A stretch of DNA of 14,504 nucleotides from Blastomyces gilchristii SLH14081. Lineage: Eukaryota > Ascomycota > Eurotiomycetes > Onygenales > Ajellomycetaceae. The translations under genes were made by a program, and so were the position numbers. This document shows positions 8,074 through 14,504 of this stretch, one piece after another. The notes under the pieces are model-generated. The model saw nothing but the letters and a program-made list of their open reading frames with translations, searched no databases and was not told the origin of the DNA. Every line of letters begins with the position of its first letter. Position 1 is the first letter of the stretch. The stretch lies in contig NW_003101623.1 in NCBI RefSeq assembly GCF_000003855.2, positions 29,270 through 43,773 of the forward strand. Reading direction: 5' to 3'.

Positions 8074-8517
8074 GTACTTCACATACTTCAGCTTATACTA
8101 TTTCATATTGAATGAAGAGCTTACAACATCTTTCTGTTTACAGATCTTCATTCATAATCTTACACCTGAGTTGAGAGTGAAATGAAAATGCTTAACCTTG
8201 CAATCAGATACAGTGAAAGAAGTGTATAACATTCTCATTATACAGAAACAAGTGAGTCAATTATGATAGAAAATACTGTAATTGAGTATATCTCAGTAGA
8301 GAATGAATAATCAGACTTCTATAACACAAGTTATACATCTGAATACAATAAATCTAGATCTGAATGTCATCACTAAAGTACTGAATCCTCTGAAAAAGAA
8401 ATCCTCTGAGTGAAAATCTTGATATTATGAGTAATGAGCTTGCTTCAACTGCAGATACTAAAATCATGATGTAAAAGATTACACACAGTATACACAGTCA
8501 AGAGAAGCAAGAGAGTT

Positions 8518-8524
8518 AAAAAAC
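8518..8524 (+). promoter_or_regulatory. -1 ribosomal frameshift slippery site between gag and pol
   Basis: The heptamer A AAA AAC has the X XXY YYZ form in the gag frame (TTA AAA AAC TAG), right before the gag stop. The CCHC knuckle upstream is in the gag frame. Sequence directly downstream (AAA CTA GCA GAA) is in the -1 frame, which then runs through protease, RT and integrase. A_AAA_AAC is a well-known efficient -1 heptamer. Whether a stimulatory RNA structure follows was not determined. Confidence 0.7.
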
Positions 8525-11500
8525 TAGCAGAATCAGTGAGCTCAGAGACACTCACTGATATTCTATGAAAAGTCTTCAAAGTGAAAGAGATGTCTGTGTT
8601 AGATGACTCTCTGAATTCTGTGAATACTAAGAGAAAGCAGACTTCTGAATGAGGTGTGAGTGAGAATGATGAAGTGAATGCTCATCTCAATGTCTTAAGA
8701 CCTGAAATGTTAATGTATAAGAGATACTTAAATAAGAATCAAGAGATGACTGTAAAAGTGTTAGCAGACACAGAAGCTTCTACATAATATATTAATAATT
8801 ATATGATTCAAAGACTGAAAGAGATCTGCTGAGTGAAGAATTTCTGATATATAAGATTATCTGATAACTGATATTTAATATCACTTATAAGAGTAAGAGT
8901 TCTCTTGCACTTTGAAGAATAATCTTGCTATATTTGAGTGTGAGAGTTGCAGAATGTGAAATACAACTTTATTCTCAGACTTAATTAGTTTCAAAGATTC
9001 AATCCGCAGATTCAATGATGTACATATTATATGCAGTTGACTGATAGAAAGAAAACAGTTCATACAATCCTATCAACTGATATGAGAAGGATATTTCACA
9101 TCTCTAATATAGAAGGATTAAATCTACTTATATATTAATAAGCAAAGAGAACAATTTGTAAGATCTTATCTGAAAGCATTCTGTATATCATACAGAACCT
9201 GAAAGTGGAGAAAATCAAGATAAAGAATATACAGAAGAACAAGTATATGAAGAAGCTTCTGAAAAAGTATGAAAAGATCTTCTGAACAGATCTTTCACTG
9301 AAATTGCTGCTGAAATGAGAATTTGTACATGAGATTGACATAAGAGACATGAAACCAGTCAATCAGAATGTATACTCTCTGTCACAAATGCATCTTGAAG
9401 AACAGAAGTGTCAGATCACAGATCTTCTAGAATGTAGTCTCATACAACTCTTATCAAGCGCGTGAGGCTTTTCAGTTCTATTTATAAAAAAGGCAGATGA
9501 GGAGTGATGAATGTGTATCAATTATTGAGCATTTAATAAGCTTATGATTAAGAATGAATATTCACTGTCATGAATTCAATAACAGTTGAATACAGTTGAA
9601 AACATCTGATATCTATCAAAGATCAATCTTCTCTCAGAATACTGACAGATCTGTGTAGATGAACTGTCAGCTCTGTGAACTGTGTTTAATATGCAATGAA
9701 GAAAGTTTGAATTCCTGATAATATTATTCAGTCTAATAAATATATCTGTCATCTTTCAAATGATGATGAATACAATTCTTCATAAACAGAATGAAATCTC
9801 ATGCCTTATATATCTTGATAATATTCTAGTCTTTTCAAACTCATATAATAAACATCTGAAGTATCTCAATGAAGTGTTTATAACTCTGGCAGAGTATAAG
9901 CTTTATATCAAACTGATAAAGTGTGTGTTTGAAATGAAAGAGTTGAAGTTTATAGAATATGTAGTGAGTGATGACTGTATACATCTTATTCTGAAGAAAT
10001 TGAATGTCATAGTAAATTGACTGCAGCTGAGAAATGTATATTATATATGACAGTTTCTTAAGTTAGTCTCATATTACTGTAGATTTATCAAGAATTTCAC
10101 ATAAATATCTGCATCACTCTCAGATCTCTTAAGAGAAATAGATACAAATCTGTGAAAGAAGAAGTTTTATTCAATCATCTGAAATGCTGCATGTAAAGAG
10201 GCTTTTCTCACACTGAGAAAATGTGTAATAATATTCTCAGTGCTTATTCAATCAGATTGTAATAAACCTTTCTACATCAAGACAGATGCATCTGAATGAG
10301 CTATCAGAGATGCTCTTCTGCAGATGAGTAAGAACAGCAAGCTGCACTCAGTGATGTATGATGATAGAAAACTATCAGGTATTGAGCTCAATTACTCAGT
10401 GTATGAAAAGAAATTGCTAGTAATCAAGCACATGCTGGTGTTGTGAGATAGATATATCAATAATAAGTATATGACAATGATAATCATGAATGATAAAAGT
10501 CTTGTCTATCTATAATCAATGATAAAATCTTTCAAACACTTAGCATATTGAATCTCAGAGTTTCAAGTGTATAATCTTCATATCAAATACTGAAAGAGAT
10601 TGAATACTGTGATATCTGATATAATCAGTCACAGATCTGATTTCATGAGTAAGAGTTCTATGAATCAGATATAAGAAAAGTTCACATTAAATGCACTGAG
10701 AAGATGTAAGAAATCAGAATGAGTGAATGTAATAATCTCTCACTTGAAGAATAGTAAGATGTTGAATAACAAGTATTTCATAAAAGTAGTAGAAGAGATG
10801 CTTCTGAACTTCAAGCTGAGAAAATTAAAAAATAATGTTATACTTTACTGTGATCTAGAATATGCAGAAGCTCTCTATCTAGAACATTTATTTAGATGTG
10901 ACTTGATAACTCACATGCACAAGAAATTCAGTCACTTAGAAAGTTCTGAACTCATGAGTGTACTTGAATCAAGAGTATACTGATCAAGCATGACTGAGGA
11001 CATTCAGATGTATACTCATAAGTGTCTGAATTATCAGATTGTGAAAGAATCTAAGAAAGAATTAGAATGTAAGAAAGTATAACATCAGATAAAGTGTATG
11101 ATACAACTGTTTAAATGATAAGAGATGAATCTCATAGACATACTGCTGTGAACATCAAATAGAAATTGATGAATAATTACTGCTATTAATTACACTACTG
11201 ACTGATCAGTTGTGAAAGCAGTTTCAGAGATAATAGAGAAGATAGTGATGAAGTTTCTATACAATAAGATCTATATCAACTATGAAATACTGCATGAGAT
11301 TCTAACTGATAACAGTGTGAATCTCATAGAAGAAGTGATGAGACATTTCATGAGCCAGTTATAGACAAGATATTGTAGAACAACATTATATCATCTGCAG
11401 ATAAATGAAAAAGTGAAACACTTGAATGAAATCTTGAGAAACATGCTGATGAAATATCTAATGAACAAGTCTATAAGATTATGAGATGAATATCTTGATC

Positions 11501-12570
11501 AGATACTATTAGTCATGCAAATTCAGCAGTACACAGTCTTTAAGTGTTTATTATTCTATCTGTTGTATGAATTGCACCTGTGCATTCTGAAGAATGCTTC
11601 AGAAAAGATGAGAAAGAGAACACTAGTTACAGATGCAGCAGTAGTAGTTGCAGATGCAACAGTCATGAATATGGAATTAAGATTGAAAGAGATCAGTCAC
11701 ACATATATAAAAGCTAATAAGTTACTTCTGAACTGAGCAATTCAATTGAAAAGAATATGAGACTCACTAGTTAAGAAATCAAGTCTCAAGATGAGAATAT
11801 GAGTTTTTATACACAATGAAAGTTCTGAGAAGTTTCAATCTAGATGATTTGAGTTATATAAAATACTCAAATCACATTCTCTGAGAACATATACATTGAA
11901 AGAATCAGAGGAACAAGTCTTATATACTTAATAATTGATTCATGACTGACTTATAAAAGTAAAGATGCAAGACCTGAGTAAATTATAATTATTTACAGTA
12001 CTATTATCAGCATTGAAAAAGAAGAAGCTTATAATTGAAAAGTCTCACAAAGTAAGAGAAATCATAGACACTTACAAATCAGACAATCTCACTTATTTCA
12101 ATCTTTTCACAATTATAAGAAAAGAATGAGAAGAAATGAAGAAATCAGATAAACATTATACTTCAATAAGTGATGAGACTGTAGCTGATTGTATAATAAC
12201 ACACTGCAGACAGTGAGTGCAACACAGTAAAGAGCAGTCTCAAAGCAACAGACTTACACATGAATCAGATTACAGAAGAAAAAGAAATTCAGAGTTGAAT
12301 TTGACTGTTTACATCAGTTCAATCACAGAGATAACAGAGAATGAAGCATCTGAAACATTCATGAATGCATGAAATCAAGCCATCTCAATCTCTGAGAATG
12401 CTCAGAGATTGAGTGAGATTAGTTTTGATGAGCTGTTCACTGTAGTAGTCTGAGCAGGTGAATAGAGACAGTATAATACATGAGACAGAATCATAAAAGA
12501 TGAAAGCTGCTGAATCTAGTCACTGAACACTGTATTATATAGAGATCATATAAGAGTAGTAACTAGCGGA

Positions 12571-12603
12571 TAAAGAAAAAGTGTAAGAAAAGAAAAGAAA
12601 TAA
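12571..12603 (+). other. Purine-rich tract at the end of pol, candidate polypurine tract
   Basis: The run is almost all A and G (AAAGAAAAAG, AAGAAAAGAAAAGAAA). A polypurine tract primes plus-strand DNA synthesis just before a 3' LTR, but no sequence resembling the 5' LTR follows, so the role is doubtful. Confidence 0.25.
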
Positions 12604-12753
12604 TGAATTGATTATTAACTGTAAGAGTCAGCTGTAAAAGACAAATATTATTATATACATCTTATTCATTTTCATACATCACATATTAATCTATTTTCAA
12701 TGTCATGTCATCTGAAAAACATCAAAAATAAAGAAAATCTCAAAACTTGAGAT

Positions 12754-12801
12754 CTGTAAGAAATTCAAGAATTGTAAGCTACTCTTATAACAACACTGTA
12801 C
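12754..12801 (-). other. Predicted intron 3 of the antisense gene (48 bp)
   Basis: It begins GTACAG, has branch-like GCTTAC and ends TTCTTACAG. Without splicing the frame stops at 12784-12782; with it a 22-codon last exon follows. The weakest of the three introns. Confidence 0.4.
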
Positions 12802-13164
12802 ATATCTCTGATTTCTCTATCACTCTACATACAACATTAATATCATTTATCACAAGATTGACTGAAATGTCAATATAGAAATGTGTATATATATGTGTAG
12901 AAAAATTGAAGAAGAGCACAGAACTCACAGAATCAGAAGTCAGAACAGAGAGAGCAGAGACAGAAGAAACAGAAGAAGAAGAAGATACAGAACTGAATGA
13001 ATGACAGCAGAAGTCACTCAGAGCTGAATACTTATAACTCAGTATATGCACAATCTTCCTCACAGAGAAGAGAGAGAAAGTGATGAAAGAAGCTTGAGAG
13101 TGAGAGAGAATAGTCTTGACAGCATTATCATCTTCAATTAGAATGATCTCTGACACTGAAGCAA

Positions 13165-13219
13165 CTAAGAATCATTATTAGCATATAAAAATCACAAAAT
13201 CAGAGATGAGAATAGTTAC
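13165..13219 (-). other. Predicted intron 2 of the antisense gene (55 bp)
   Basis: It begins GTAACT, has branch-like GCTAAT 12 bases before the end, and finishes ATTCTTAG. It joins exon 2 (ending RCLF) to exon 3 in frame with no stop at the joint. Confidence 0.55.
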
Positions 13220-13621
13220 TGAACAAACATCTGCTGATCTTAGAGTTGTATGTATAATTACAACACACACAAGACTTCTCAGAAAGAGAGAGAGAAACAT
13301 GAGAAAATACAGAAAGTAGAACACAGTGTGTGAACAGCTTATTCTCATAACAATATCTTATACAAGACATATGAGTCTCACATCTGTGAGTGTAAAAGAG
13401 TATGACATCTGTATTTCTATTTCTGAAAACATGAATATCTTTTGCCTGCATTATGAAGTCAGATGATAGATATCAGAGAATAGACTGATATAGATCTATT
13501 ATTCTGAAGAAATTCATTAGAGCAGATATCTCTGTAATATTGAACTTTACAGTTATAAAAAGTTTCTTAATATCTATGAATATCATGACTTCATATATAA
13601 TAAAATTTATAATGATTTTCT

Positions 13622-13675
13622 CTAAGAATAGAAAAATCAGCATCAGAAAGAAAAGATGAAAAGAAAAAGACTTAC
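13622..13675 (-). other. Predicted intron 1 of the antisense gene (54 bp)
   Basis: On the minus strand it begins with the consensus GTAAGT, has a pyrimidine-rich middle and branch-like GCTGAT, and ends TTCTTAG. Splicing leaves the flanking open frames in phase. The joint codon reads TAG now, and a CpG-to-TpG change at the exon end would explain it as an earlier CAG. Confidence 0.6.
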
Positions 13676-14318
13676 AATCTTAACACTGTTGAGAGAGAGA
13701 GTGATTCTCTGATATGAATGAATAATTACTTTATCATGAATATTTAAAATGAATGTAATAATCAGTATTTATAACTGAGCTCTAGATAGTTATATTGTAT
13801 ACAGTCTTTGTACAATAAATTATTCTAGAAGTTGATAAGAAGAGCAGAAGTGTACACACTGAGAAACATGATTTATTAAGCCTATACAACATCTTCTTGA
13901 AACAGGGAGAGCTGATAATGAAAGCAGAGACAGCAGAATCAGAGAGAGCAGAAGTAGCAGAAGTAGAGATTGCAGGAATAGAGGTAGTGAAAGTGAGAGA
14001 ATCAGACACAGTGACAGGTGTAGAAGATTGAGAGAGAGTGACAGAGAAAGAAACAGAGAGAGCAGAGAGAGATGCAGAAGACTCAGTCACATATAACACA
14101 GACAATTCCTTTATTATTATGTTCTTCAAGTTCTCAATCAATGATTCAACATTGAAATCATAATCATTGACAGATGTGAATCTGTCAATGTGTGAAGATT
14201 CTACATGAATTAAAACATCAGTATCTGCAGTCATACAATACAATCAGAAAAACATGATCAGATACTGCTGAAGAAAAGAGAATCAGAGATGTATAAGAAG
14301 ATGAAGAAGATGTGTCAT

Positions 14319-14504
14319 TTATAATAGTATATTCTGACAATTGTTAGAAGATAAACAAGTTCTGATCATATTTCACAATGTGTTACACTTACTGCTAACA
14401 AACTGTCTGATATAAGCACTACAAGAATGCTTGTTATGAGAATGAGAAATCATTACCAGAAATGTATATGATGTGATAGATGACAGATAGAAAGAGTTAA
14501 CAGA
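14319..14504. other. Unassigned sequence at the right edge
   Basis: No clear gene or repeat is seen. It would be the promoter side of the antisense gene, and no LTR-like sequence matching 6172-6434 is present. Confidence 0.3.

Larger units (their letters stand above)
6757..8527 (+). pseudogene. Element A gag, decayed and split by a MITE
   Basis: ATG at 6757 opens about 60 clean codons (MNTFSSQYEQ...), helix-prone and rich in Leu, Glu and Lys, probably a coiled coil. Next comes a retrotransposon-gag-like core with LTEF, VRSVTFLHEK-type spacing and Trp sites now TGA (about 7200-7560). The frame is broken by a 506-bp insertion at 7560-8065; removing it with one target duplication keeps the frame into LTTSFCLQIFIHNLTPELR (8119-8175), a typical gag end segment. 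A CCHC knuckle lies at 8441-8482: CFNC, His nine residues from the first Cys, last Cys changed to Tyr. The frame ends at TAG 8525-8527. Gag would package element RNA in virus-like particles. Confidence 0.85.
6172..12603 (+). mobile_element. Ty3/gypsy retrotransposon, element A, decayed, no 3' LTR seen
   Basis: Order on the plus strand: putative 5' LTR, primer site, leader, Gag with CCHC knuckle, protease, RT, RNase H, integrase, C-terminal extension. PR-RT-RH-IN order defines Ty3/gypsy. It starts exactly where the pol of element B breaks off, so it very likely inserted into B; the rest of B would then lie right of the window. No copy of the 6172-6434 sequence occurs between 12603 and 14504, so the 3' LTR is either lost or beyond the antisense gene at the right end. 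Confidence 0.85.
8518..12603 (+). pseudogene. Element A pol: protease, RT, RNase H, integrase and C-terminal extension, decayed
   Basis: One frame, many stops but no visible frame break. Protease: LADTEAS (8761; family DTGAS, Gly to Glu). RT: MCINY near 9510, SKINL (first catalytic Asp now Asn, 9625), YLDNILVFS (9811; family YxDD, last Asp now Asn). RNase H: PFYIKTDASE (10267-10296, Asp kept), then RKLSGIELNYSVYEKKLL. Integrase: HMHKKFSH zinc arm near 10914 with KCLNY (second Cys now Tyr), first Asp 11137, ILTDN Asp 11308, Glu changed to Lys at 11416; spacing fits D-56-D-35-E. A C-terminal extension of about 200 residues follows the integrase. Stop is TAA 12601 (or 12571). Dead at several catalytic sites. 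Confidence 0.9.
12686..14234 (-). pseudogene. Intron-containing gene of unknown function, Pro/Ser-rich with Cys modules, lightly decayed
   Basis: I do not recognise the family. Four exons (14234-13676, 13621-13220, 13164-12802, 12753-12686) joined over three predicted introns keep one frame of exactly 464 codons, ending at TAA 12688-12686. Exon 1 opens MTADTDVLIHVESSHIDRF, then a Ser/Thr/Ala-rich stretch probably once Pro-rich, then CFKKMLYRLNKSCFSVC. Exon 2 has SCIRYCYENKLFTHC and CVCCNYTYNSKISRC, which look like repeated C-x2-C-(9-10)-C modules. Exon 3 (ILIEDDNAVKTILSHS...) has a second Ser/Pro-type stretch and no stop in 120 codons. Exon 2 has one TGA, exon 4 two, and exon 1 four stops near its end. 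An alternative upstream ATG at 14318 needs two more TGA read through. It converges on pol of element A, 83 bp away. Confidence 0.5.

Noticed and set aside
7894..8115. Open frames within the MITE.
   Set aside because: They cross the MITE boundary into gag or lie inside a non-coding element. The part after 8073 is simply gag.
8821..9060. Frequent TGA at Trp positions could mean a genetic code in which TGA is Trp, for example a mitochondrial sequence.
   Set aside because: TAA and TAG also interrupt the frames, catalytic residues are changed by the same G-to-A pattern, and LINE and Ty3/gypsy elements are nuclear. Mutation decay explains it better.
9135..9362. Minus-strand hydrophobic open frame (Phe/Ser/Ile-rich) that looks like a membrane protein.
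   Set aside because: It is antisense to the pol segment before RT. Antisense of Lys/Glu-rich coding sequence gives Phe/Leu/Ser-rich runs.
12600..12800. A 3' LTR of element A directly after pol.
   Set aside because: No stretch resembles 6172-6434: there is no TATATAAG box, no CAGTGTAC stem and no CpG islet.
13690..13800. A further intron at the end of exon 1 (GTATAC to TATCAG, 94 bp) that would remove the exon 1 stops.
   Set aside because: Using it puts the next piece in the wrong phase for intron 1, so the downstream frame would be lost. Decay is the simpler explanation of the stops.

Overview
The window reads as a repeat graveyard from the nuclear genome of a filamentous ascomycete (Pezizomycotina-like) fungus. 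The reasons are a Tad1-like LINE, two different Ty3/gypsy retrotransposons (one with a chromodomain), introns of about 50 bp with fungal splice and branch signals, and pervasive RIP-like C-to-T decay. I cannot name the species. No intact protein-coding gene, rRNA, tRNA or CRISPR array was seen. The decay is biased: CpG and CpC/GpG are almost gone while CpA/TpG stay common. Tryptophan codons have therefore mostly become TGA, Pro has become Ser, and Gly has become Glu.

Layout. 1-2735 (minus strand): the 5' two-thirds of a decayed Tad1-like LINE, with three 5'UTR repeats, ORF1 with zinc knuckles, and the ORF2 endonuclease running off the left edge. 2736-3641: AT-rich sequence with a cluster of hairpins, an A18 tract on the minus strand and a large inverted repeat. 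3642-4270: a GC-richer, CpG-retaining block with two copies of a ~155-bp repeat. 4271-4508: a fragment of a second LINE copy. 4507-6171 (minus): the 3' end of a chromovirus (element B), namely integrase, chromodomain and an abutting 3' LTR. 6172-12603 (plus): a nearly full-length second Ty3/gypsy element (element A) with 5' LTR, coiled-coil Gag, CCHC knuckle, protease, RT, RNase H, integrase and a C-terminal extension. 12686-14234 (minus): a decayed intron-containing gene of unknown function.

The pieces are nested. B sits in LINE copy 2, A appears to sit in the pol of B, and a 506-bp hAT-like MITE with an exact 8-bp target duplication sits in the gag of A. Removing the MITE and one duplication restores the gag frame. 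Gag and pol of A lie in different frames, and the change occurs at a canonical -1 slippery heptamer (A AAA AAC) directly before the gag stop. From there pol stays in one frame for about 4 kb, so the decay is nearly all substitutions.

The most unusual item is the gene at the right end. It is antisense to element A and begins 83 bp past the end of pol, where a 3' LTR would be expected but is not seen. Three predicted introns (54, 55 and 48 bp) join its four exons in one frame of exactly 464 codons. It may be an antisense cargo ORF of the retrotransposon or a host gene next to a truncated element; sequence to the right would decide.
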